Assembly (NCBI RefSeq): GCF_018596335.1 | Contig: NZ_JAHEPS010000008.1 | Location: forward strand, 1-64,000 | DNA length: 64,000 nt | Source: Shewanella jiangmenensis | GTDB lineage: Bacteria > Pseudomonadota > Gammaproteobacteria > Enterobacterales > Shewanellaceae | Reading direction: 5' to 3' | Shown: one piece after another, positions 54,301-62,176 of the stretch | Numbering within the stretch: the first letter of the stretch is position 1 | Layout of the letters: every line of letters begins with the position of its first letter | Translations under genes and position numbers: made by a program | The notes under the pieces: generated by a model | What the model saw: only the letters and a program-made list of their open reading frames with translations | Databases searched by the model: none | Told to the model about the DNA's origin: nothing

Positions 54301-54576
54301 ATAAAAATCGACAGAAGCTTTGTGGAAAACCTGCCGGACTGCGAATCGGACGCCAGCCTTATCCGCGCCATCATTCAAATGGGCAAATCACTGGGCATGA
54401 AACTGGTGGCCGAAGGGATAGAAACCGAAGAGCAGCAAGCGTTTTTGCAGGTACTTGGCTCTGATTACGGCCAGGGCTATCTCTATTCCCGCCCGCTGCC
54501 ACTGGAGGCACTGTCCGACTGGCTCGATAAGCGTGTTGGCCACGGCGCAAAGGCGCAGCCACAGTTTGATATCTAA
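51355..54576 (+). CDS. NIT-HAMP-PAS-GGDEF-EAL cyclic di-GMP enzyme
   Basis: A 1073-aa membrane protein with a helix at about 12-30, a long periplasmic region of about 390 residues, a second helix at about 425-447, then HAMP, PAS (about 515-620), GGDEF and EAL. The periplasmic part has the QQERG and ELAARERSLVND motifs of NIT-type nitrate/nitrite sensors. GGDEF is intact at 713-717, and the inhibitory RxxD site is not conserved (GPTD). EAL starts at E841 and keeps VEITES, DDFGTGYSSL and EGIETEEQ, so both synthesis and breakdown of c-di-GMP look possible. A 7-residue repeat (EPGHS) marks a linker at residues 351-371. Confidence 0.94.
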   Translation: MLSLHNYSLRQKLILFAVLPMFMLGIFGIIRAWGLHQDFKTAHRNALAIQVSGQIADLIYDLQQERGYQSKEAEDSEALSQQQANTDATFRRLMQSDDLAKLLVVLDEDAHLQLAQQLTELKTSLNQLSLSRNQDVAHSTAGDTDFFDKLNNKLLLLVNQLQHQTDDAAQSRAYADLLLVLRAQELAARERSLVNDILSSNTLELAVLQPLENLWLEQAHTMALAQDTFEDEHRLLLLKLLASLPNQQVEQIRQRLGEQRQIAEIAQQLSELIGFGAMVHRARASLLHGEPATATSQQQWQEASLLLSKLREFCHLSDGQQQALQSLTDALSTYHQPSLIPQDNAALSPDLAPGHSNLEPGHSDAEPGRQHAGIALAIQALKTPPPPIDAALWWQFASEQIGMLHGLSHDIGHNIEQLSRHQMRMALLYIAVYSLASALTLLLSLLLGRKIIASFMNKIEAIAAVMQQMAADPTLELTIKTKGSDEIARMAQAMNTMLGQRKKYRQELSRAAAVFKYSAEGIIVTDADNHIELVNPAFTQITGYSLDEVKGRNPSMLSSHRNSPQLYAAMWESLQATDKWEGEIWNRRKDGQVYPEYLALTLVRDDEGRIVQHIGLFMDISRRKQYEQDLWYKANFDTLTDLPNRKLLSERLAHEIKMASHDSRKLAVMVLDLDRFKFINDTRGHECGDALLKAVTKRLQALLGPTDFLARIGGDEFVLVLPRLAQELMVEQQAMKVLQALGEPFVIEQQQLELSASLGIGLYPEDGQDVESLLSNAETALFGAKDDGRNNFKYFTPMMNQAMVERHAMERALRRAMLRREFLLHYQPVVDIKTGEVTGLEALLRWQDPDKGLISPSHFIPVAEDMGLMVPLGQWVIDTALGDLAALHAQGFGLSMAINVSACQCRDKQQGLAQQLAQALNRHGIAPRHLHVEITESMLMDDSNHCLATLNHIRDLGCTIYLDDFGTGYSSLSYLKKFPISVIKIDRSFVENLPDCESDASLIRAIIQMGKSLGMKLVAEGIETEEQQAFLQVLGSDYGQGYLYSRPLPLEALSDWLDKRVGHGAKAQPQFDI
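52405..52467 (+). repeat. 21-bp in-frame repeat inside the GGDEF-EAL gene
   Basis: Three 21-bp units encode LAPGHSN, LEPGHSD and AEPGRQH in the linker before the second membrane helix. The period is a multiple of three, so the frame is kept. Confidence 0.8.
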
Positions 54577-54600
54577 GGCTTGGCTTAAGTGCAGATGCCA

Positions 54601-54634
54601 GAAACAATAAAGGCGACGAAACAATAAAGGCGAC
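54601..54634. repeat. 17-bp exact tandem repeat ending in a terminator arm
   Basis: GAAACAATAAAGGCGAC occurs twice in a row; the second copy supplies most of the 5' arm of the terminator at 54624-54651. This is a duplication of a terminator arm. Confidence 0.92.
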
Positions 54635-54651
54635 CAGATGGTCGCCTTTAT
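54624..54651. terminator. bidirectional terminator between GGDEF-EAL and ferritin genes
   Basis: A perfect 12-bp stem ATAAAGGCGACC / GGTCGCCTTTAT with an AGAT loop between two convergent genes. Confidence 0.92.
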
Positions 54652-54670
54652 GCTGTCGCGAGACGCGCTA

Positions 54671-55195
54671 TCAGCCAGCGGTTTTCATGATGCTTTCGGC
54701 TTCCTGGGTTGCCAGCAGCGCGAGGTCTTTATCGATAAAGAACAGCGCCTTACCGTCTTCACCCACCAGGCGGATTTTATCCACTATGCTCTTGAACAGC
54801 TTTTCTTCTTCATGCTGCTCGGCCACATACCACTGCAGGAAATGGAAAGTGGAATAATCCTGAGTGGTAAAGGCGACATGGGCCAGCTCGTTGATTTTGC
54901 GTGTGATCAACTGCTCGTGCTCATAGGTGTATTCAAACAGCGACAGCAAGGAATTGAACTGTGACTGTGGCTCGGCAATGGCGCCAATCAGCGGCAGGCC
55001 GCCGGTTTCGCTCACATAGGTGAACAGACGACGCATATGGCCCATTTCTTCATCGGCGTGGGCACGCATAAACAGCGCGGCACCATCAAAACCCTTATCT
55101 TCACACCAGGCACTCATCTGCAGGTACAGGTTGGATGAGAAAAACTCGAGATTAATCTGCTCGTTGAGCTTGGCTATCATGGTTGCGGCCAACAT
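54671..55195 (-). CDS. ftnA: non-haem ferritin
   Basis: A 174-aa iron-storage protein that forms a 24-subunit shell. The ferroxidase residues are visible: the Glu in [18 protein letters not shown], the EE-H in [13 protein letters not shown] and a later Glu in [11 protein letters not shown]. The ATG at 55193-55195 follows AGGA at a 6-base spacing; an in-frame ATG five codons earlier is also open. A Fur-like AT-rich site lies about 97 bp upstream. It is divergent from the RND pump. Confidence 0.95.
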   Translation of the reverse strand: MLAATMIAKLNEQINLEFFSSNLYLQMSAWCEDKGFDGAALFMRAHADEEMGHMRRLFTYVSETGGLPLIGAIAEPQSQFNSLLSLFEYTYEHEQLITRKINELAHVAFTTQDYSTFHFLQWYVAEQHEEEKLFKSIVDKIRLVGEDGKALFFIDKDLALLATQEAESIMKTAG

Positions 55196-55291
55196 GGTTC
55201 GTCCTTTCATCTATGCGGTATTTTTGGTCGCGGCATTGTCCATAACCCCAGGGCAAAGATCAATAAAATTTACCTAAATCAATGATTTCTA

Positions 55292-55310
55292 AATAATAAC
55301 ACTTATCATT
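55292..55310. promoter_or_regulatory. possible Fur box
   Basis: AATAATAACACTTATCATT matches 12 of 19 positions of the Fur consensus and lies between ftnA and the RND pump gene. The match is moderate and AT-rich promoters give such hits by chance. Confidence 0.3.
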
Positions 55311-55410
55311 TGGATACCGGCAACGGTTACATTTGCTTACCTTTGCTCAATGCTTTGTTTACATCTAGCGCTTATGCTTGCCTCCATATCCGCAATTGTC
55401 GGCCTTTGTC

Positions 55411-58400
55411 ATGGACTTGACCCGCAGCAGTACCCAAAACCCCGCCGCTACCGCCGTGGCATTAATGCTTATTTTGATGTTTGGCCTGCTGGCGATTGCC
55501 AAATTGCCGATTCAGTTACTGCCCAACATTGAGCAGCCGCAAATCTCGGTGTTCAACAATTGGCGGGCGGCGGCGCCGCAGGAGATGGAATCCAACATCA
55601 TAGAGCCGCAGGAAAATGTGCTGCGCCAGGTTCCCGGGGTCACCGAAATGACCTCCAACATTTCCCAGGGCTTTGGCGGCATCACCCTGACCTTTGATGT
55701 GGGCAGCAATATGCAGGAGGCGATGATCAACGTGATCAACGCCCTCAATCAAACGCCGCCAAGGCCGCTGGATGCCGGCGAGCCCTTTATCAACGTGGGC
55801 GGTGGCAATGGCGGCACGCCTAATCTGGCGTCGCTGCTGATTTATACCCTGCCTGACAACCCTGAAACCGATTTATCGCGCTATCAAAAACTGATTGATG
55901 ATCTGGTCGAGCCCAAACTGCGCCAGATTACCGGGGTGGGCGCGGTGCAGCTGCAAAGCGAGCTGCCCAAAGAGCTGCATATTGAATTTGACCCCTTTCG
56001 CGCTGCGGCGCTCGGAATAACCCTGGATCAGCTGCGCAGCACCATCTCCCGCGCGGCGGATATTTCAGGCGGCACCGCCAAGGTCGGACGGCGCGAATAC
56101 ACGGTCCGTTTTGCCGGCCAGTATCAACCCGAGACCCTCGGCCAGTTAATCGTCGCCTATAACAACGGCCGCCCCGTGTACCTGCATGAGCTGGCAGAAA
56201 TCCGTGTCAGCACCGCCGAGCAGCGCGGCTTTACCAAACGCAATGGTTATCCGGCCTACTACATCACCCTCGAAGGCACCTTCGATGCCAATACCGTAGC
56301 TGTGCTCGATGGCGTCAACAAGGCGATTACTGAACTCAACCGCGATGTGCTGCACCCCCAGGGGCTGACGCTGGAGCTGTCGTTTGATGCCTCGGTGCAT
56401 ATCAAGCGGGCGATTTTGCTGGTTAAAGGCAATCTTGGAATGGGCGTAGTGCTGGCCCTTCTTATCCTGTACGCCTTTTTGCGGGATATACGGGCCACCC
56501 TGATGATAGGCGTGACCATTCCGGTGGCGCTACTGGTTGCCTTTATCACCCTCGAGGCCATGGGCCGCACCCTCAATATCATCTCGCTGGCGGGCCTTGC
56601 CTTTGCGGTGGGGCTGGTGCTGGATGCCGCCATTATCGTGCAGGAAAATATCGTGCGGCTGCGCCAGCAAGGGGCCAAGCTTGCCGATGCCGTGCTTGGC
56701 GGCACAGCTCAGGTCAAAGGTGCGCTGCTCGCATCCACCGCCACCACGGTGGCGATTTTCCTGCCGGTGCTGTTTATGCCCGGGGTTGAGGGGCAGCTGT
56801 TCTCGGATCTGGCGCTGACGCTGTCGGTGGCCGTGGTGTCATCCTTTGTCAGCGCCATCACCATCATCCCCATGCTTAACATGGTGTGGCGAGTCAAACA
56901 GACCCAAAGCAGCGGCCCGGATTATTGGCGCATGCTGGCATTGTGGATTAACAAGCTGACCTTCAAGCGCCGGCTTGCAACCCTCTGGTGCGCTCTGCTC
57001 ATTGTCGGCACCTCGGTGCTGAGTCTGCTGCTGATGCCCAGAGTCGACTTTTTACCCCAGGCGAGCGGTGACGGGATTTTTACCTTCTTTTCGCTGCCGC
57101 CCGGCGCCAACATCGAAGCCATGGAGGCCGAACTCGGCACCCTGCTGATAAGCCGGCTCAAGCCCTACTACGACAAGCAAAAACAGCCCTATATCAAGGG
57201 CTATAACTTCTCGGTGTTCGGCGCCTTCAACGTGCTGTTTATTTACCCCGAAGACCCGACCCGCATCGAGGAAATGATTGGTCTGCTGCAAAGTGAAATC
57301 CTTAAAGACCTGCCCGACACCCAGGCCTTCCCCAATCGCAGCACCCTGCTTAACTTTGGCTTTAACGGTGGCCGCGCCATTAACATCGATCTGATTGGCT
57401 CGGACATGGAGCAGCTGATGGAAGTGGCCAAGGCGGCCATGCCGATGATTACAGAGGCGATGCCCGGCGCCGTGGTGCGGCCCATTCCGGGGCTGAGCCT
57501 GGCCCAGCCGGAGCTCAGGCTTATTCCCGACGAGCACAGGCTCGCCCAGGCGGGGGCCGATCGCACCCAGATAGCCAACGCCATCCGCGCCTATACCTCG
57601 GGCCTGTGGGTCGGCGAGTATTTTGACGGTAACGAGCGCATGGATGTGCTGCTCAAGGGGCCAAGCTGGCAATACCCGGAGCAACTGGCAGCGACCCCTG
57701 TCTACACTCAGGGTGCCGGGGTGCAAACCATAGGCGAGCTGGCGCAAATTCAGCGCACCGTTGGCCCGACCCAGTTGCAGCGGGTCAATGGCCGCCGGGC
57801 GATTTCACTGCTGGTGATCCCGCCCCAGGATCTGTCGATGGATGAAGCCATGGAGCAGCTTAACAGCGGCACACTGGAGCAAATCCGTGCCCTGCTGCCA
57901 GCCGAAGGCTCGCTGGCGTTTCGCGGTGTAGCCGACCGCTTAAGCCACACCATAAAACAAATGGGCACCAACTTTTTGATGGCGGTGATCATCCTGTTTC
58001 TGCTGATGGCGGCCATGTTCAAGTCGGTTAAAGACAGCCTGCTGGTGATCCTGTCGATGCCACTGGCGGTATGCGGCGGCGTGCTGAGCCTGCAGCTGCT
58101 TAACCTCTTTACGTTCCAGAGCCTGGATTTGCTGACCATGATTGGCTTTATCATCCTGCTGGGATTGGTGGTCAATAACGCCATTTTGCTGGTTGACCAG
58201 ACGCGCCAGTCCTGCCGCGACGGCATGAGCCTTGACGATGCCATTACCGACGCCGTCGCCACCCGCGCCCGGCCTGTGTACATGAGTACCCTCACCTCCA
58301 TCTTCGGCATGTTGCCGCTGATGCTGGTGCCGGGTGTCGGCAGCGAGATTTACCGTGGCCTCGCGGCCGTGATTGTCGGCGGCATGACCTTTTCGGCGCT

Positions 58401-58488
58401 GTTTACCCTGCTGCTAATGCCAAGCCTGCTGCGCCTTGCAGGCGTTCCCAAACCGTCCAGCCCCCTTGCCGATGAGGTAACACCATGA
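55411..58488 (+). CDS. RND-family efflux transporter
   Basis: A 1025-aa inner membrane pump with 12 helices and two large periplasmic domains. The start MDLTRSSTQNPAATAVALML, the GITLTFDVG motif and the helix 4 stretch GLAFAVGLVLDAAIIVQENI, with its proton-relay Asp, are typical of HAE1/AcrB-like exporters. The likely ATG is 55411, though its ribosome site is weak. It overlaps the start of the adaptor gene by 4 bases. No outer membrane channel gene is present, so the pump would need a TolC-like protein from elsewhere. Substrate unknown. Confidence 0.94.
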   Translation: MDLTRSSTQNPAATAVALMLILMFGLLAIAKLPIQLLPNIEQPQISVFNNWRAAAPQEMESNIIEPQENVLRQVPGVTEMTSNISQGFGGITLTFDVGSNMQEAMINVINALNQTPPRPLDAGEPFINVGGGNGGTPNLASLLIYTLPDNPETDLSRYQKLIDDLVEPKLRQITGVGAVQLQSELPKELHIEFDPFRAAALGITLDQLRSTISRAADISGGTAKVGRREYTVRFAGQYQPETLGQLIVAYNNGRPVYLHELAEIRVSTAEQRGFTKRNGYPAYYITLEGTFDANTVAVLDGVNKAITELNRDVLHPQGLTLELSFDASVHIKRAILLVKGNLGMGVVLALLILYAFLRDIRATLMIGVTIPVALLVAFITLEAMGRTLNIISLAGLAFAVGLVLDAAIIVQENIVRLRQQGAKLADAVLGGTAQVKGALLASTATTVAIFLPVLFMPGVEGQLFSDLALTLSVAVVSSFVSAITIIPMLNMVWRVKQTQSSGPDYWRMLALWINKLTFKRRLATLWCALLIVGTSVLSLLLMPRVDFLPQASGDGIFTFFSLPPGANIEAMEAELGTLLISRLKPYYDKQKQPYIKGYNFSVFGAFNVLFIYPEDPTRIEEMIGLLQSEILKDLPDTQAFPNRSTLLNFGFNGGRAINIDLIGSDMEQLMEVAKAAMPMITEAMPGAVVRPIPGLSLAQPELRLIPDEHRLAQAGADRTQIANAIRAYTSGLWVGEYFDGNERMDVLLKGPSWQYPEQLAATPVYTQGAGVQTIGELAQIQRTVGPTQLQRVNGRRAISLLVIPPQDLSMDEAMEQLNSGTLEQIRALLPAEGSLAFRGVADRLSHTIKQMGTNFLMAVIILFLLMAAMFKSVKDSLLVILSMPLAVCGGVLSLQLLNLFTFQSLDLLTMIGFIILLGLVVNNAILLVDQTRQSCRDGMSLDDAITDAVATRARPVYMSTLTSIFGMLPLMLVPGVGSEIYRGLAAVIVGGMTFSALFTLLLMPSLLRLAGVPKPSSPLADEVTP

Positions 58489-59549
58489 AAACTATCGCAG
58501 CTCTGGTATTGCTGCTTGGCACTCTTTCCAACGCATGGGCGGAGGATGAACGTACGGTTGGCGTAAAGACAGTTGAGCAGCGGCCGCTGTCGCCCAAGCT
58601 GATGGTGATTGGCACAGTGCACAGCCGCAGCGTGGCCGAGCTTACCTCAGGCGTCAGCGGCAAGCTGCAATGGGTGCAGGAGCCCGGCGAGCGGGTGATG
58701 GCGGGCGACACAGTGGCGCGGCTCGACGATACCCAGCTCAAACTGCAACTTGCCGAGCAGCAGGCGCTGGTCGAGCGGGAGCAAATCTCCCTCAGCCGCC
58801 TTGAGCGTAACCTGAGCAGGCTTGAGCGACTCGCTGGCAGCCAGAGCATTTCGCGCACCGAGCTGGACGACACCCGCTCCGATCGCGACCTGGCCAACAG
58901 CAACCTCACACTCGCCAAGGTGCGGCTCGATATCATCCGCGACAATTTACGCCGCACCGAACTCAAGGCGCCCTTTAGCGGCATTGTGATAGAACGCCGC
59001 CATCAATCCGGCGAAGACATAGGCCCGGCAGAGCCGGTACTGACCATTACCGATCCGGATCATCTGGAGCTCAGGCTGCACGCGCCGCTCAAGCACAGCC
59101 GCCGGGTCAGCATTGGCGACAGCCTCAAGGTCTACCATGCCCAGGGGGAATTCAGTGCCCGGATCCGAAGCCTCATTCCCGTTTCAGATGTACGCAGCCA
59201 AACCTTTGAGGCAAGACTGGATTTACCGGCTGATATGGCGGGCAACATCAATATCGGCGAGCTGGTATCGCTGGCACTGCCGATTGCACCGGCCACCCTC
59301 ACCACCCTGGTCCCGCGCGATGCGCTGGTGCTGCGCTCAAGCGGCGTGGCCGTATTTCGGGTTGGCGCGGATAACACCGCCGAGCGCATTCCTGTGACCC
59401 TTGGTGACGGCGAAGGCCCCTGGATTGCGGTCGAAGGCGAGCTCAGCGCAGGCGATCAGGTGGTGGTGCGCGGCGCCGAAACCCTCTCAGACGGGATGAA
59501 ACTCAAAATCAAAGACGACAAACCGCAAACGGTGGCCAGCACCCGCTGA
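58485..59549 (+). CDS. RND efflux periplasmic adaptor (membrane fusion protein)
   Basis: A 354-aa adaptor with a signal peptide (about residues 1-20, ending AWA), a lipoyl half-motif (GKLQWVQEPGERVMAGDTVARLDD), a coiled-coil hairpin (about 85-150), the second lipoyl half (LKAPFSGIVIERRHQSGEDI, about 158-177) and a beta-barrel. It links the RND pump to an outer membrane channel. A GAGG site precedes the ATG. In most such operons the adaptor comes first; here it follows the pump. Confidence 0.94.
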   Translation: MKTIAALVLLLGTLSNAWAEDERTVGVKTVEQRPLSPKLMVIGTVHSRSVAELTSGVSGKLQWVQEPGERVMAGDTVARLDDTQLKLQLAEQQALVEREQISLSRLERNLSRLERLAGSQSISRTELDDTRSDRDLANSNLTLAKVRLDIIRDNLRRTELKAPFSGIVIERRHQSGEDIGPAEPVLTITDPDHLELRLHAPLKHSRRVSIGDSLKVYHAQGEFSARIRSLIPVSDVRSQTFEARLDLPADMAGNINIGELVSLALPIAPATLTTLVPRDALVLRSSGVAVFRVGADNTAERIPVTLGDGEGPWIAVEGELSAGDQVVVRGAETLSDGMKLKIKDDKPQTVASTR

Positions 59550-59667
59550 GCCCGCCCAGGCCGGCAAAGTTGAAGCGGGTCACATTTTTGCCGGCCCAAA
59601 GCATACAGACATGGACCAAGGCCATGGCATAATGGCCCATCACAGTCCAACGCCACCCGAGGCCTGA

Positions 59668-60909
59668 ATGCAACGCCACGATCCCTGCAGCACCCCAGAG
59701 CTGATGCACCCTGACGCCGCCATCATTCAACTTCTGGATCAGGTACATACCACTACCGACACTGAAGTCGTAAGCCTGACCGAGGCACTCGATCGGGTGC
59801 TGGCCGAAAATCTCGCCAGTCAGATTGACCTGCCGCCATTCAGCAATTCGGCGATGGATGGTTATGCCTTCCGGTTTGATGATCTGGCCGCCTTCGATGG
59901 CGTGCTCACCCTCGCAGGTAATGCCTTTGCCGGCCACCCGTTTCGCGGCGACCTTAAGGCCGGCGAATGCGTGCGCATCATGACCGGCGCGCCGTTGCCT
60001 GCCGCCTGTGATACGGTGCAGATGCAGGAAGAAACCGAGGCTAACGGCAGCAAAATAACGATTAAGCCCCCCAAGGCCAAAGGCGCCAATGTGCGCCTGC
60101 GTGGTGAAGAGCTTAAGGCCGGTGACAAGGTGCTGACCTTGGGCAGCCGTATCCGCGCCGCCGAGCTTGGCGTGCTTGCCACAGTCGGCGTCAGTCAGGT
60201 GCGGGTTTATCGCAAACTCAAAGTCGCGTTTTTCTCCACCGGCGATGAACTGCGGCCAGTGGGCAGCGAGCTCGCGCCCGGGCAAATTTACGACTCCAAT
60301 CGTTACTCCATTCGTGGCCTTTTGCAAAAAGCCGGGATGGAATGGCTGGACTTGGGGGTTATCAGTGATGACCCCGAGGCCATTCGCCGCGCCTTTCTTG
60401 AGGCGGCAAGCCGCGCCGATGTGGTGCTAACCTCGGGCGGCGTCTCCGTAGGCGAGGCCGATTTCACCAAACAGATCTTAAGCGAAGAAGGTCAAATCAC
60501 CTTCTGGAAGCTCGCCATCAAGCCGGGCAAACCCTTTGCCTGCGGGCGCATCGGTAAGGCGCTTTTTTGCGGTTTGCCGGGCAACCCCGTGTCGTCCATG
60601 GTGACATTTCAAAAGCTGGTGTGGCCTATGCTGCGCAAAATGCAGGGCATGGCGCAAAAACCGCCTCTGCTGCTGGAGGCGCGGCTTGAAAGCCCCATCC
60701 GCAAACAGCCGGGGCGGGTTGAGTATCAGCGCGGCATCTTAAGCCGCGACGAGCTTGGCCTGAAGGTGCGCATCACCGGCGGTCAGGGTTCCGGCATGTT
60801 GACATCCATGAGTCTTGCCAACTGCTTTGTGCATCTGGAACAGTTTCAGGGCGATACCGCCGAGGGTGCCATGGTGCTGGTTGAACCCTTTGATTCTGTG
60901 CTCGATTAA
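59668..60909 (+). CDS. moeA: molybdopterin molybdenumtransferase
   Basis: A 413-aa enzyme that inserts molybdate into adenylated molybdopterin, the last step of molybdenum cofactor synthesis. The conserved NSAMDGYA segment lies near residue 60, the MTGAPLP motif near 110, and the GDEL and TSGGVSVGE motifs in the MoaB-like domain. It is followed 11 bp later by moeB, as in E. coli. A GAGG site precedes the ATG. Confidence 0.96.
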   Translation: MQRHDPCSTPELMHPDAAIIQLLDQVHTTTDTEVVSLTEALDRVLAENLASQIDLPPFSNSAMDGYAFRFDDLAAFDGVLTLAGNAFAGHPFRGDLKAGECVRIMTGAPLPAACDTVQMQEETEANGSKITIKPPKAKGANVRLRGEELKAGDKVLTLGSRIRAAELGVLATVGVSQVRVYRKLKVAFFSTGDELRPVGSELAPGQIYDSNRYSIRGLLQKAGMEWLDLGVISDDPEAIRRAFLEAASRADVVLTSGGVSVGEADFTKQILSEEGQITFWKLAIKPGKPFACGRIGKALFCGLPGNPVSSMVTFQKLVWPMLRKMQGMAQKPPLLLEARLESPIRKQPGRVEYQRGILSRDELGLKVRITGGQGSGMLTSMSLANCFVHLEQFQGDTAEGAMVLVEPFDSVLD

Positions 60910-60920
60910 GGACTAAGCCC

Positions 60921-61673
60921 ATGACGGAAGACATTCTCAGCCACAGTGAAATGCTGCGCTACAGCAGGCAGATTTCCATCAAGGCCATGGATCTCGACGG
61001 CCAGGAAAAGCTTAAGCTGGCAAAAGTATTGGTCATTGGTGCCGGCGGGCTAGGCTGCGCGGCCATCCAATATCTGGCGGTGGCGGGTGTGGGCGAACTG
61101 ACCCTGGTGGACTTTGATACCGTGGAGCTGTCAAACCTGCAGCGCCAGGTGCTGCACCGCGACAGCCGCATTGGCATGAGCAAAGTCGAGTCGGCCAAAA
61201 TCGCCGTTACTGAACTCAACCCCCATGTGCAGGTCACCGCTATCAATGCTGTGCTGGATGACCCGCAAATTGACGCACTGGTGGCGCAGCACTCCTTGGT
61301 GCTCGACTGCACCGACAATGTGGCGGTGCGAAATCAGCTCAATCAGGCTTGTTTCAGGCACAAGGTAGCGCTGGTGTCCGGCGCGGCTATTCGCATGGAA
61401 GGTACGGTCACTGTGTTCGATTATCGCGGCGATACCCCCTGCTATCAGTGCTTTGCCAGCCTGTTTGGGGAGCAGCAACTCACCTGTGTGGAATCAGGCA
61501 TACTGGCGCCTGTGGTGGGCATGATTGGCTGCATTCAGGCAGTCGAAGCCATTAAGCTGCTGGCTCACATGGGAAAACCGCTCGCCGGCCGACTGCTGAT
61601 GCTCGATGCAATGACCATGGAAATCCGCGAAATGAAACTGCCGCGCCGCCCCGGCTGCAGTGTCTGCGGTTAA
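60921..61673 (+). CDS. moeB: molybdopterin-synthase adenylyltransferase
   Basis: A 250-aa E1-like enzyme that adenylates the C-terminus of MoaD so that it can be sulphurated. The nucleotide motif GAGGLG is at 40-45, the aspartate in VDFDTVELSNLQRQ binds ATP-Mg, and two CxxC pairs (CYQC and CSVC) bind zinc. It is cotranscribed with moeA. The length is normal for a MoeB without a rhodanese domain. Confidence 0.96.
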   Translation: MTEDILSHSEMLRYSRQISIKAMDLDGQEKLKLAKVLVIGAGGLGCAAIQYLAVAGVGELTLVDFDTVELSNLQRQVLHRDSRIGMSKVESAKIAVTELNPHVQVTAINAVLDDPQIDALVAQHSLVLDCTDNVAVRNQLNQACFRHKVALVSGAAIRMEGTVTVFDYRGDTPCYQCFASLFGEQQLTCVESGILAPVVGMIGCIQAVEAIKLLAHMGKPLAGRLLMLDAMTMEIREMKLPRRPGCSVCG

Positions 61674-61718
61674 TTCAAACTGCAACAATCTGCTGAATTA
61701 AAACCGGAATCTTACAAG

Positions 61719-62039
61719 CTAACCAAGACGCGGCCACTCTTCTGCGCCCCAGCCATCGAGCGCCGCAAGCCGGCGCAGCAGCGGCGCCTGTGGGTGCTTA
61801 GCATCGTCCAGCTCAAGTTTGTGTATGCCGTAGCGGCGGCAAAGGCGCAGTAAAACCAGCGCCAGCTCATCTTCTTTATCCCGTGTATCCAGCGATAACG
61901 TGCGCCAGCGCGGCCTTTGTGACGCCGCCTCAAACAGTGCCCCGAGGCGGCGCACTTCGCCATCCAGCAGGTACAGCACCCCAGGGCGCAGCGGCAAACG
62001 TGGCAAGGTGTCAAAGGTCAGGGTATGGAATCCCGGCAT
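61719..62039 (-). CDS. hypothetical protein, 106 aa
   Basis: A small soluble protein rich in Arg and Leu with no recognised motif (start MPGFHTLTFDTLPRLPLRPG). A good GGAG site precedes the ATG at a 5-base spacing. It converges on moeB with no clear terminator between them. Another frame over the same bases has no such start. Function unknown. Confidence 0.75.
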   Translation of the reverse strand: MPGFHTLTFDTLPRLPLRPGVLYLLDGEVRRLGALFEAASQRPRWRTLSLDTRDKEDELALVLLRLCRRYGIHKLELDDAKHPQAPLLRRLAALDGWGAEEWPRLG

Positions 62040-62176
62040 CTGCTCTCCTTCAATAACTTCAGCAAGTTAGCAGTATTCTGTGCTCGATTGATATCGAAGA
62101 TGACCGGATTTGTATCTGGATGCAAGTCAATCAGGGTGGCTTTTTGTATCAGCCACCGCTGACAGATTTCATCGCA

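Noticed and set aside
61712-62014. Alternative frame over the 106-aa hypothetical gene
   Set aside because: It has no ribosome site and an unlikely Cys, Trp and Arg-rich product, whereas the other frame has GGAG and ATG.
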